A stretch of 64,000 nucleotides of DNA from Comamonas testosteroni (GTDB lineage Bacteria > Pseudomonadota > Gammaproteobacteria > Burkholderiales > Burkholderiaceae_C), in NCBI RefSeq assembly GCF_000761245.1, contig NZ_AWOR01000032.1:1-64000 (forward strand), written 5' to 3'. A model generated the notes under the pieces. It was not told the DNA's origin. It made no database searches and saw nothing but the letters and a program-made list of their open reading frames with translations. How positions within the stretch are numbered: position 1 is the first letter of the stretch; every line of letters starts with the position of its first letter. Shown here in pieces: positions 18,777 through 27,800 of this stretch. The position numbers and the translations under genes are program-made.

Positions 18777-18808
18777 TTGACTATAGAGTTAGGTCGACAC
18801 TCTACATT
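18777..18808 (+). promoter_or_regulatory. MerR-type promoter with long spacer and internal dyad
   Basis: A -35 element TTGACT (18777-18782) and a -10-like TACATT (18803-18808) are 20 bp apart, longer than the usual 17. Within the spacer lies the dyad TAGAGT-N9-ACTCTA (18784-18804). Over-long spacers carrying the operator are the hallmark of MerR-activated promoters. The promoter points at the epimerase gene. Confidence 0.78.
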
Positions 18809-18838
18809 TGATTTCTCACCCAACCAAGGAGCAGGAGA

Positions 18839-19918
18839 ATGAGCGTGGAGTGCTTTGTCACGGGAGGGACCGGCTTCATCGGTCAACATTTGCTGGCGAA
18901 CCTGAGTGCCAAAGGTCACACCGTCCGGGTGTTGATGCGCCACCCAGAGCGGCTGGCTGCACTGCGAGAGCAAGTCGACAATCTGGGAGGAATTGCCACC
19001 CGGGTATTTTCCGTTGCTGGCGACCTGGAGCGCGACAACCTCGGGCTGAGCCCTTCCGACCAAGCAGTGCTGAGGCAGGCCCGAGTCGTATTCCACCTGG
19101 GTGCCCATTTCGCTTGGGGGCTTTCATCGGAGCATTGTCGTGCGGTCAATGTAGAAGGGGCAAAGCGCGTGGCGCTGCTGGCGGCTGAGCAAAAGAGCCG
19201 CTTGGTGATGATCGGCGGCTACATGCTGAAAAATCATGAACATCTGCTGCGCATCGGAATTGACCCTCGTCATCCGGAGCGGACCAACTGGCCTGCCGTC
19301 TACCGGCACGTCGGTGCTTACGAGGCGAGCAAGCTGGAGGCGCACTTTGCGACTTTGCAGGTCATGTCCGCCAAGGGCGGGGAAGTTACCGTTGTCCACC
19401 CCGCGACGGTCTGTGGCCACAGCCGCACGGGGCATATCCTTGACGGTCAGCCTCTGGTGGCGCTGATACGCAACCTTGCGCAGGGAAAGCTGGCTGCAGT
19501 GCCCGGTACCGCCGAGCATTGGCTGCCACTGGTCACCGTGGATTACCTGGTTGAGTTGGTGGCAGCTTGTGCTTTTGATCCTGCCATGGCGGGCCAGGAA
19601 CTGCTGGCGCTTGATGACCAAAGTCCCAACTTGCGGGAGCTCCTGGGACAGGTGGCACACCCCATGGGCCTGAAGCCTCCCAGGCATCACATTTCACTGC
19701 GATTGCTGAAGCTGCTGCTGAGTATTCCGCCCGTCGCACGGTTCTTGAATACAAGCGCTGAAGCCTTGGACTTTATCCAGACCACTCGCTTTGATACGGC
19801 AGCAGTCGAGCAATTTGCCAACAGGCATGGAATAGCCAAACCGGATATACGCCAGTCTTTGCAGCACACTGCAATGTTCGTCAACTCACATTGGGTAGCC
19901 AAGCACAGGGCTGCCTGA
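18839..19918 (+). CDS. NAD-dependent epimerase/dehydratase (extended SDR)
   Basis: This 359-residue protein has the nucleotide-binding motif TGGTGFIGQHL (from residue 8) and the catalytic Tyr-x3-Lys in GAYEASK (Tyr161, Lys165), so it belongs to the extended short-chain dehydrogenases. The substrate is not evident. The C-terminal part has a hydrophobic stretch (LRLLKLLLSIPPVARFL), as in some sterol- or lipid-acting members. A GGAG-rich site precedes the ATG. The MerR-type promoter upstream suggests induction by a small molecule that may also be the substrate or its aldehyde/ketone relative. Confidence 0.88.
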   Translation: MSVECFVTGGTGFIGQHLLANLSAKGHTVRVLMRHPERLAALREQVDNLGGIATRVFSVAGDLERDNLGLSPSDQAVLRQARVVFHLGAHFAWGLSSEHCRAVNVEGAKRVALLAAEQKSRLVMIGGYMLKNHEHLLRIGIDPRHPERTNWPAVYRHVGAYEASKLEAHFATLQVMSAKGGEVTVVHPATVCGHSRTGHILDGQPLVALIRNLAQGKLAAVPGTAEHWLPLVTVDYLVELVAACAFDPAMAGQELLALDDQSPNLRELLGQVAHPMGLKPPRHHISLRLLKLLLSIPPVARFLNTSAEALDFIQTTRFDTAAVEQFANRHGIAKPDIRQSLQHTAMFVNSHWVAKHRAA

Positions 19919-20181
19919 CTTGCTCCTTGGGGCACCAAACAACATCAAGATCCGAGGTGGTCGTACAAAGCAGGACAGCGCGGTCTCGGACATGCCGCAG
20001 ATGTGCGCTTGCCAATGTCCGCCAGTGTCTGCTGCACCGTTTCGACACACGCGAAAGCAGTCATCCAGATGATGTCGGACATGGCAGCAGATCGCATGGC
20101 TGGTCTGGGATGGAATCCGTATTCAGGGCTGACTGATCAACAAGTCGGCTAACGGCAATAGAGGTCATCCCCGCGACAAAT

Positions 20182-20222
20182 TGGACGCGCACTCACGACA
20201 AGGTGGATGCGCACTCACGACA
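20182..20222. repeat. 22-bp tandem duplication at the 3' end of the Fur-family gene
   Basis: TGGACGCGCACTCACGACA (20182-20200) and TGGATGCGCACTCACGACA (20204-20222) match in 18 of 19 bases with a 22-bp period. The duplicated part encodes the CRECAS end of the Fur-family protein. Because 22 is not a multiple of three, the second copy is in another frame and a stop now follows the first. Confidence 0.75.
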
Positions 20223-20585
20223 GCGGCCATAAAGCGTAATTTCATGGCTATCGACCACAAAACCAGATGGCGCCAAGCCCGCCAGGTTGCCGGGACAGGC
20301 ATGTACATCGAAAACCCGCTGGCAGACGGTGCACTGGAAATGGTGATGGTGTCCGTGGTGAGCCACCTCATACATGGGCGTGCGCTCAGGCAAGTGGACC
20401 TCATGAAGAAAACCCTCTTCAGCCATCGCTTTGAGCGCCCGGTACACGGTCGCAATCCCCAGCCCAGGTAGCGCTGCCTGCGCCAGCTCCAGCACCTCCT
20501 GTGGCGCAAGCGGCCTGTCGGCCTTCGTCATGGCCTGCTCAATAGCCGCGCGCTGCTTCGTGGATCGTTGCTTGGAGGGGGTCAT
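20193..20585 (-). CDS. Fur-family transcriptional regulator (Zur-like)
   Basis: This 130-residue Fur-superfamily protein has a winged helix (AAIEQAMTKADRPLAPQEVL and GLGIATVYRALKAM), a His-rich hinge (EVAHHGHHHHF) and two CxxC pairs (Cys85/Cys88 and Cys122/Cys125), the structural zinc site typical of Zur and many Fur/PerR proteins. Zur is favoured because of the second CxxC at the very C-terminus, but Fur or PerR function cannot be excluded. It follows the DUF1624 gene on the same strand after 68 nt and may control the OprD-type porin divergent from that gene. Confidence 0.88.
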   Translation of the reverse strand: MTPSKQRSTKQRAAIEQAMTKADRPLAPQEVLELAQAALPGLGIATVYRALKAMAEEGFLHEVHLPERTPMYEVAHHGHHHHFQCTVCQRVFDVHACPGNLAGLAPSGFVVDSHEITLYGRCRECASTLS

Positions 20586-20653
20586 TGTGGCGAGGCTATG
20601 TCATGGAAGCGGGGGAGGCAATATTGTGCCCTGGCTCTCCCCTTGACCGCCCC

Positions 20654-21823
20654 CTACAGGTACTTGAGCCAGGTGATGTCGCGTCGACGCTGCTTGAGTG
20701 CAGCAAACCAGCGAACGACGGGATACAAGGTCACGGCCAGCAGCGCCGAAATCACCCATAGCCAAAGCAAACTGCTCAGCCCGAACAATTGCCCCTGGTT
20801 GGCCCCCCAGACCGCCATTGCGCTCAGGTACATGAACTTGAGCACGTACAGATGCAGCACATAAAAGAACATAGGCGCGGCCCCCAGCGTGGCCAGAAGC
20901 TGCAGCCAGCGGCTGCCTGCTGCTTTCTCGAACGCTCCCAGCAGCAGCAATCCGATGCCGAGCGTCAACAGCAGGAACAACAGTGAGGGCGGATACTTGG
21001 TGACATTGAACCAGGACATGACCGTCCGCAGCGTATCCGCACCGGCCAGCCAAGGTGCATCGCCATACAGGTTCAGCGTGCGCAGCAGCGCAAAGCCCAG
21101 CAGGCAGCTAACGCCTGCAACGAGCAAATGGTGCCGGCGCTGTGCCGGGTCACAGGCTTTGCCAAACCACGGTCCGATGCCGTAGCCCAGGGCGATCACA
21201 CCAATCCAGGGAAGCAGGGGATAAGACGTGCGCAGTTGCAAACCCGCCAGCTCCAGCCAGCCACGGTCATGCAAGATTGCCCAGGGGATATGCATCACGT
21301 GATCCGCCGGGAAATGCACGCTATCGAACAGGTTGTGGCCTGCTACCAGCACCAGGCCCAATAGCAGCAAGGCCTTGCGTGGCAGCCACACCAGCACCGA
21401 CAGGGCCAGCATGGAAAGACCAATGGCCCAGATCACTTGCAGGAAGATCTTGGTGGGGGGAAATTGGAAAGTCCAGGCGAAGTTGACTACCGTCACCTCC
21501 AGCAGCACCAAGAACAGGCCGCGCCGCCACAGGAAGCCTGACGCAGCACTCGCCTGACCCGCCTCGGCATGGCGGCTGGCATACAGATACGCCCCCAAGC
21601 CTGTCAGAAACACAAACACAGGCGCACACAAATGGGCCAGCATGCGCGGAAAGAACAGGCCGGGCGCAGTGTCTGCCACCACCATCGGGTCCGGTACTTG
21701 CAGATGCAGGTAAAAGGTTTCACGGACATGGTCGAGCAGCATGAACAGCATGACGAGACCACGCAGCGCATCGATCGATTGCAGACGGCCAGCACTCGCT
21801 AGCGAAGACGAAGAAGGTGACAA
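20654..21823 (-). CDS. DUF1624 / YeiB-like integral membrane acyltransferase-type protein
   Basis: This 389-residue polytopic protein begins with the family motif LQSIDALRGLVMLFMLLDHV and has about ten hydrophobic helices, for example MLAHLCAPVFVFLTGLGAYL, GLFLVLLEVTVVNFAW and LLFLLLTLGIGLLLLG. DUF1624 members are related to heparan-alpha-glucosaminide N-acetyltransferase, but bacterial substrates are mostly unknown. The length is normal. It is divergent from an OprD-type porin across 118 nt and followed by the Zur-like gene, so metal-linked regulation is possible. Its actual reaction cannot be read from the sequence. Confidence 0.88.
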   Translation of the reverse strand: MSPSSSSLASAGRLQSIDALRGLVMLFMLLDHVRETFYLHLQVPDPMVVADTAPGLFFPRMLAHLCAPVFVFLTGLGAYLYASRHAEAGQASAASGFLWRRGLFLVLLEVTVVNFAWTFQFPPTKIFLQVIWAIGLSMLALSVLVWLPRKALLLLGLVLVAGHNLFDSVHFPADHVMHIPWAILHDRGWLELAGLQLRTSYPLLPWIGVIALGYGIGPWFGKACDPAQRRHHLLVAGVSCLLGFALLRTLNLYGDAPWLAGADTLRTVMSWFNVTKYPPSLLFLLLTLGIGLLLLGAFEKAAGSRWLQLLATLGAAPMFFYVLHLYVLKFMYLSAMAVWGANQGQLFGLSSLLWLWVISALLAVTLYPVVRWFAALKQRRRDITWLKYL

Positions 21824-21836
21824 GCTGCTTGCTCTA

Positions 21837-21865
21837 TTGATATTGAATTATCACTATCATATCAA
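21837..21865. promoter_or_regulatory. Fur-family-like operator between the DUF1624 gene and the porin
   Basis: TTGATAT (21837-21843) and ATATCAA (21859-21865) form a perfect inverted repeat, and TGATA-N6-TATCA (21838-21853) is nested inside it. The AT-rich tract resembles a Fur/Zur box in composition. It sits between divergent genes next to a Fur-family regulator. Assignment to that regulator is inference. Confidence 0.55.
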
Positions 21866-21941
21866 CTCTATGTTTACCCGCACATGTCTCCAGCTCTTGC
21901 CTTCCGGCAAGCAACCCATGGGTCCAAGAACGCAGGAGCAC

Positions 21942-23306
21942 ATGCACGCTGTCTTCCCTGAAAAACCTATCGAGACCTCCCGCCCCACCCTCTGCTCCCC
22001 TGCAATCGTCGCGGCCTTGTTCCTGGCCAGCGGTAAGGCCTTCGCCATTGGACAGGACGAAGCCAAAGGCTTTGCCGAGGGCAGTTCTCTCATCATGCGC
22101 AACCGCATGCTTTCAGAGCAGCTCGACTATCAAAATGGCAGCAGCTTTCGCGCCGCAAGTGGGCAAAGAGGCCAAACCCTTGCTCGCGAATCGGCCTACG
22201 GGCTAATGCTCAATTACGAATCAGGCTACACACGTGGCCTCGTTGGAGTGGGGCTTGATGCGCATGCCTATGGGGCCCTCAATCTAGGTACCGAAGCGAA
22301 CCATGCACGCGCAACACCTCGCTACGTGGCCAGGAATGGACAAGAGATTGCCGATCGTTTTGGGCGCGCCGGCGCAGCGCTGAAAATCCGAATCTCAGCC
22401 ACCGAACTGAAGGTGGGCGAGATGCGGAGCAGGTCCCCGCTCTTCAGTTCGTCCGATACTCGATTGCTGCCTGAAAGCAATCGAGGCTGGCAAGTCATCA
22501 GCACAGACATCCCTGCGCTCACACTGCAAGCCGGACGCTTTACCGGCTGGGCTGACCGCAACGCCCGCAAGAACGGTGCCGACCTGCTGGCCAACTACTC
22601 GGGCGTGACCAGCAGCTCCTTCAGCTTTATAGGCGGTACATGGCTCACACCCATCACCAACCTGACGCTCAGCAGCTACTACGGGCAATACGCGGACAAC
22701 TGGAACACCGCTTATTTGGGAAGTTTCTACAAACTCCCCCTGCCAGATAAGCGTTCACTGTCGTTCAATCTGAATATCTATCGCAGCACCGATACCGGCA
22801 GGGCAAAGTCCGGCGTCATCGACACCACCACCTGGAGCTTGATGAGCAGCTACGCCATAGGTGCTCACAAATTCGGACTCGGCTACCAGAAGGTCCGCGG
22901 GAACAACCCGTTTGACTATGTGAATCGCGGCTCCATCTGGCTGGAAAATGCGATGCAGCTGTCCGACTTCAACGGTCCGCGCGAAGCCTCATGGCAACTC
23001 AGGTACGACGTGGACCTGAGCTCCATTGCAACCCCTGGATTGAGCGCGGGCGTGGCCTACACCAGAGGCTCCGGTATAGACAACAGCCGTCTCAACGCAG
23101 TGTATGCCAGCCGCCTCAGCTATTCGGCAGCCAACGGCAAACACTGGGAGCGAGACATTCAGGTTCGATACACGGTGCAACATGGGGCGGCAAAGAATCT
23201 GAGTTTGCAGTTGCGCTACGGAGTGCATCGAACGAATAAAGCGCAAGGTGAAGCCAATATGAATCAGCTTCGACTACAAGCGGAGCTTCCATTCAAGCTC
23301 CTGTAA
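21942..23306 (+). CDS. OprD-family outer membrane porin
   Basis: This beta-barrel channel has a signal peptide (PAIVAALFLASGKAFA) and OprD-type mature sequence: SSLIMRNRMLSEQLDYQ, GYTRGLVGVGLDAHAYGALNL, NGADLLANYSGVTSSSF and a C-terminal strand RLQAELPFKLL ending in an aromatic-poor tail. OprD-type channels take up basic amino acids, small acids or metal-bound ligands. The start is uncertain: ATG 21942 has GGAG close upstream and gives a 454-residue precursor; ATG 21870 is also open in frame. The Zur/Fur-like site directly upstream suggests metal-dependent expression. Confidence 0.85.
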   Translation: MHAVFPEKPIETSRPTLCSPAIVAALFLASGKAFAIGQDEAKGFAEGSSLIMRNRMLSEQLDYQNGSSFRAASGQRGQTLARESAYGLMLNYESGYTRGLVGVGLDAHAYGALNLGTEANHARATPRYVARNGQEIADRFGRAGAALKIRISATELKVGEMRSRSPLFSSSDTRLLPESNRGWQVISTDIPALTLQAGRFTGWADRNARKNGADLLANYSGVTSSSFSFIGGTWLTPITNLTLSSYYGQYADNWNTAYLGSFYKLPLPDKRSLSFNLNIYRSTDTGRAKSGVIDTTTWSLMSSYAIGAHKFGLGYQKVRGNNPFDYVNRGSIWLENAMQLSDFNGPREASWQLRYDVDLSSIATPGLSAGVAYTRGSGIDNSRLNAVYASRLSYSAANGKHWERDIQVRYTVQHGAAKNLSLQLRYGVHRTNKAQGEANMNQLRLQAELPFKLL

Positions 23307-23321
23307 ACCTGAACGAACTGC

Positions 23322-23339
23322 CTGATTGGCAGCAATCAG
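23322..23339 (+). terminator. Short hairpin after the porin gene
   Basis: CTGATTG (23322-23328) pairs with CAATCAG (23333-23339) around a 4-nt loop, 16 nt after the stop. No T-run follows, so terminator function is doubtful. Confidence 0.3.
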
Positions 23340-23557
23340 TGATTCAATGCGGCCCCGTTCTCTTCCGATACCTGGCATGAAGCGGTCGACGGGGAAAGTT
23401 CACGGCCGACCGCTTTCAAGGGCAGGATTGAAATGGAGGTCCCGGCCACGAGCCGTCGCTGGAGGCAGGCGAAACTGACGCTCGGCGCAGGCATCGGATA
23501 TCGGATATCGGATGGCGATGAGGAAGTACATGCAACCAAAGGGCGCGCAAGCGATCT

Positions 23558-24055
23558 TCATCCGAAATGAGAGAAGATGACCCACCCACGCTTGGGAATG
23601 ACGATCAAGCCAGACTCATGCCCAGTTGCATAGAAGGAGCCTGGTTCTCTCAACGCCTCATTGATGCCGCGCTGCATTTCGGAGGGAATATCCGAGCACC
23701 CCTCGTTCATACCGGTCAGCCAGCCGTTTCGAACTATTTCGTCCTTCGGCTCAACGTAGGGTGTTTCCTTCCAGTCACTGTATTCACGCGCTTTATGCCG
23801 CCTGGCCTGCTTGGCATCTCTTAAGGCATCGAGCCCATTCGTGCGAATGCGTTCAAGCGAAAGCCCATCCATTTTGTAGATAGCTGCTCCGCAACCTTCT
23901 CTCAAGCCGCCGCTGTCCTCAATAAAAAGTAGTTCTTCAATCTCGATCGCCTCAGGCAGATAGCCTTCGTACCAGTAGCTGTTGAGGCCTGCGCAGCCTC
24001 GGGTTGCAAGGAGGAACGTAGCCACAATTGAAAGTGCCATCAAACTGAGCTTCAT
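23558..24055 (-). CDS. Hypothetical exported protein
   Basis: A 165-residue protein with a signal sequence (MKLSLMALSIVATFLLATRG, then CAG). The mature part is acidic, with IEIEELLFIEDSGGLREGCG and a final GLIVIPKRGWVIFSHFG. Four Cys could pair. No family is recognised. The ATG at 24055 is preferred because GAGAGG precedes it at good spacing. It is head-to-head with another unknown gene, and both look like accessory genes. Confidence 0.65.
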   Translation of the reverse strand: MKLSLMALSIVATFLLATRGCAGLNSYWYEGYLPEAIEIEELLFIEDSGGLREGCGAAIYKMDGLSLERIRTNGLDALRDAKQARRHKAREYSDWKETPYVEPKDEIVRNGWLTGMNEGCSDIPSEMQRGINEALREPGSFYATGHESGLIVIPKRGWVIFSHFG

Positions 24056-24141
24056 TGCGCCTCTCATATCGCCTTGGGGTAACCCTTCAGTCCAGCCGCC
24101 CCCCATTCTGCGGTCGGCTTACCCAGTCCGTCAGCCACTCT

Positions 24142-24552
24142 ATGTCCGTATCCTTGTACTTGGCCGATCAGGCCAACCTCCAGACGCCTTGCCGCGAGAT
24201 ATCGCCGGTCACCTTCAATGACGACGGCTACTACTGGTTCCTTTACCGCTACTTTGAATCAGCAAACCTCGAACGCCACAAAGGCGAGCTGATTGATCTT
24301 TACGGTGGCGGTGTCATCGAAGGCTATCAACTGCATCGCCTTCGCACCGAGCTAGAGCAAGCAATGCAGGATGTCGCGCATAAGCCAGACTCCTGGCTGG
24401 TTCTCGTTGGCTGGCAGGGCGAGTGCGTTTCCGCCGAGACGGAGGACTGGCGCAAAGTCGAAAAGCTCGAAGTGCTTGACCTCATCACTTCGCTCCTCGC
24501 ACTCATCTCGTCAAGCTCCCCTACGCGAAAGCTTGTCTGCGATGGCGACTGA
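24142..24552 (+). CDS. Hypothetical cytoplasmic protein
   Basis: A 136-residue acidic protein with no signal peptide, starting MSVSLYLADQANL and containing FNDDGYYWFLYRYFESANLE and KPDSWLVLVGWQGECVSAE. The compact Trp/Tyr-rich make-up resembles small immunity-type or DUF proteins, but no family can be named. The ATG at 24142 lacks a good ribosome site; the frame is open further upstream. Its end runs up against an antisense transporter remnant. Confidence 0.55.
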   Translation: MSVSLYLADQANLQTPCREISPVTFNDDGYYWFLYRYFESANLERHKGELIDLYGGGVIEGYQLHRLRTELEQAMQDVAHKPDSWLVLVGWQGECVSAETEDWRKVEKLEVLDLITSLLALISSSSPTRKLVCDGD

Positions 24553-24564
24553 AGCACCGAGCCT

Positions 24565-24750
24565 TCGCCCATCATGCCGTTGACGAACAGGCCCACGAGC
24601 GCTCCGGCCCGAAGCATGGCCACAGAATCCGACAGCTGAGAGTAGAGCACCGCCATGATGCCCGAGCCCATCAGGAAGATCGGGACGATCAGGCAGCTTG
24701 CGGCCTGTGCGGCCCACATCGAAGCCTTGCTCAGGCTCAGTCATCGGTGC
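24565..24750 (-). pseudogene. Remnant of an MFS transporter gene
   Basis: Read on the minus strand this stretch gives ASMWAAQAASCLIVPIFLMG, AVLYSQLSDSVAMLRAGALV and GLFVNGMMGE. GLFVNGMMG closely resembles the helix found before the Tyr-Pro-Thr loop in aromatic-acid MFS transporters. Only about two helices remain, with no start and no downstream half, so it is a decayed fragment. The assignment is from memory of the family pattern. Confidence 0.4.
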
Positions 24751-24888
24751 GCATTTCGTGGATCGGTGGTGTTAGCCCCTCCAAGGAGGGCCTGCCCTCC
24801 CTGCTTTCATGCACCAATCCATCACAACCCATTGATTGGATTGGATTGAATTTCCAGAAAACGAGGTTTTGCAGAGGCCCCCTCATGC

Positions 24889-27800
24889 TTACTTCACCAG
24901 TTCACGCCAGCTAATGCGTCTACCCAGCGGCTTGGGTGCGCCATAGGGAATGTCAATGTCCAAAGGCTTGTCCCTGTTGCCCGTCGTCGATATGTGATCG
25001 GTTGCCTTGCCATCGCCTGTGATGGTGGTGGCATGTCCCGAGATCGTTGAGCCATCCACCATGGTCGAAACATCGCCCTTGCCATCCGGCCCTTGGGTCA
25101 CGGCCTGACCAGTGTTGAAGTCCAGATAATTGATCCAGCCATAGCCCCCTGCCAGGCATACATCGGGTGAAGGCACGTTGCTGGCGATGACCAGGGTGGA
25201 GTTGGCCAGGCGCATGTCGAAATTCACGCGCTCGCCTGAGTCGGGCAAATCTACGTACCAGCCCTTGGCATCATCCTTGCAGTCAGTCGAATTGCCCAAG
25301 CACTTTATCGTGCGCGTGCGCTGGCCGCCCGCTCCAGTACTGGGCTCCAGCAGCATCTGATTGAGCCGGCTGCGCAGCGACTCCCCCGAAGTGCTATCCA
25401 TGTTGTCATCGAAGCCATAGACGCTTTGCGTACTCTTGTCTGCAAGATCGGATGAACCATACAGCCTGCCGGTGCCCACCAGGATGCGCGGCCTCTCGGT
25501 TGCCGCAGAAGTGGGTACCAGTTCAATGCGCGTGGTAATGGGCTGGGGATTGCTGCTCTCGTCCACGAGTTGCACCACCTTCTTCGCGCCAATGGCTGAG
25601 CCGTCCTTTTTGAACTCGAAGCGCCAGATATTGCCTTCCAGATCGCCGCCGTACAGCAGCTGCGTAGTGTTGTCGATGGTTGGGTTGCGCACGTAGTTGT
25701 TGATCTCCCTCAGGCCGCTGCCTGCCGTGCCAATCGTGTGGATGATGCTGCCGTCGTTGGCATCAAGCACATAGAGATACCCCTTGTTGTCAATGTTGTT
25801 GTAACCCGAGGTCAGGAACACTGCCCAGCGGCCGTCTGGCAACTTGGACACCAGTGGCCGGCCAAAGCTATGGCCCATGGTGGAGATGGTCGTGCTGTTG
25901 ACCTCCCACAGCGGCTTGGGGTCCTGCGGGTGGGTGATATCCAGCGCATAGTAGCCCTTGCCGCCCTTGTTGAATCCGCCCACCAGGATGGTTTTCCAGG
26001 TGCCGCCGGCCTGGATGTCGGCCATCACCGCAGAGCCGTCCACGAAGTAGCGATGACCGCCCTCATAACTGGTGCTGGCCAGCCTGGGCAGCTCTGGCAT
26101 CACGGTCGTCGGCACAAAGGCCCAGGCCTCGCGTGCAGCGGTCTGCACCAGCTTGCGGCCTTCGGTGCCAGAAGCCGTCGGGTCCACCTCTGCATAGAAG
26201 GCATGCAGCATGCCATCGTTGCCGCCCACATACACCATCGGCGTGCGGCCGCGCTGGGCCAGCCGAAAGGCGCTATGGCCTGCATCCCGGTACTTGCGCA
26301 GTGGCTCCCCCACATACAGCGGCTGGGAGCCGATGATGTCCCCCAGCCTACTCTCGCGCGTACGATACAGCTTGCTATTGTGGTCCTTGGTGAAGCCTTC
26401 CTTGCTCTGGTCGCCACGGATGAAGTTCACCAGATTCTGGCCCAGAGCCTCCTGCTGTTGCGCTTGCGACATCTGGTCGTACTGTGCCAAGCGGCTCGAG
26501 GCATTGGTGCCACTGAAGTGGCTTTGCAGGCTGTCCAGCCCGCTCCATGTGAAAGGCTTTCGCGTCTTGCCGTCCATGAAATAAATGGTACGGGGGTCGT
26601 TGGCCTGATCACGGGCATCGAGCCTGGCACGTGCCGACCAACCATCAATCTGTGTGCGCTGGCCCGATTGCGGATCGATCCTGTAGGCCAGCAGATCGCC
26701 AGACCATCGGCCGGTCTTGTAAGTGGCGCCGTAGGCGTAGTTGCTGTCGGCATCGACCAGTGCAGAGGACACCGCCACGCCGGCGCCCGACCCCATGACG
26801 GCGCGGATGTCTGTAAACACCTCGCTCAGGCCGGCCTCAATGGCTTTGGGATCATTGGCACTGAAGTACAGGCCCCGGCCATTCACGGCGGTATGCCAGA
26901 AATCATCGATGGATTGCCGTTGCTCGTAGTTCGACGTGCCCTCAGTGGGCCAGATCGGCCAGGTCTTCTTGCCCGTGCGCAGGTCGGCGAAATCGCCCGC
27001 ACCATTCTTGTAGTTCTTGTCGTACTTGAGCGTCCCCGAAACGCCCATGCCAATGACATAGGTGCTCATGTGCTGCCATGTAGCCTTGTCATCCTCCGCT
27101 CCGCTACCTGCGGGCTTCACCACATTGTCGCTGTCAGGGCGAAGGTCGGTTGCATAGTAGTACTGGGCCACGTCGGCCAGCGAGTTGGTGCTTCCTCCTT
27201 GGGCGTCTTGCATATTCAATTCTTCGCAGGGCAGCTTGCCACAGCCCGTGTGGGTTGCGGGAAGCTGTGTCCATGGCGGCGTTCCTGGCTGCGGCCGCCC
27301 GTTCGGGGGTTGCTCAAGCGGCTCCAGTGCAACCCATTCCTCAGGTGCATAGCATCTTGCAGGGGACTCCAGGTCACCGCTGAAGTCAATTCGCCTACCC
27401 GTCGACACTGTCCCCGTCTCGATCGTGCCGGTCATCGCCTTCTTGTCGGACCAATACCTGCCCTCGTAGATCTTCTTCCTGCCAAAAACTTTCTCGCAGG
27501 TCGCCGCAGGGCAATTGGCGGGTTTGTCGGCCACGATTTCGCTAGTGGGCTGGCCCACGCCTGCGCAGTCCGTCACCTTTTTCGTGCTCGCGTTGTAGCC
27601 TGGGACGCAGCCTTCACCTTGGAGCACTGCGACGGTGTGGGGGCCATCCTTGACACACTGGATTTCGACACCATTGCCAGCCGTACCCTTGCCGGCCTCG
27701 CAAGCCGCAAAGTCCGCTTCGGACTGCAAGTAGCTCAGTCCGCCCGCCCCTTCATCGACCTTGCTACAACTGCTGGTGGTCCAGCCATTGGCTTGCGTTG

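Noticed and set aside
20182..20222. Short direct repeats as a CRISPR array
   Set aside because: Only two units with a 3-nt spacer inside a coding sequence; it is a tandem duplication.
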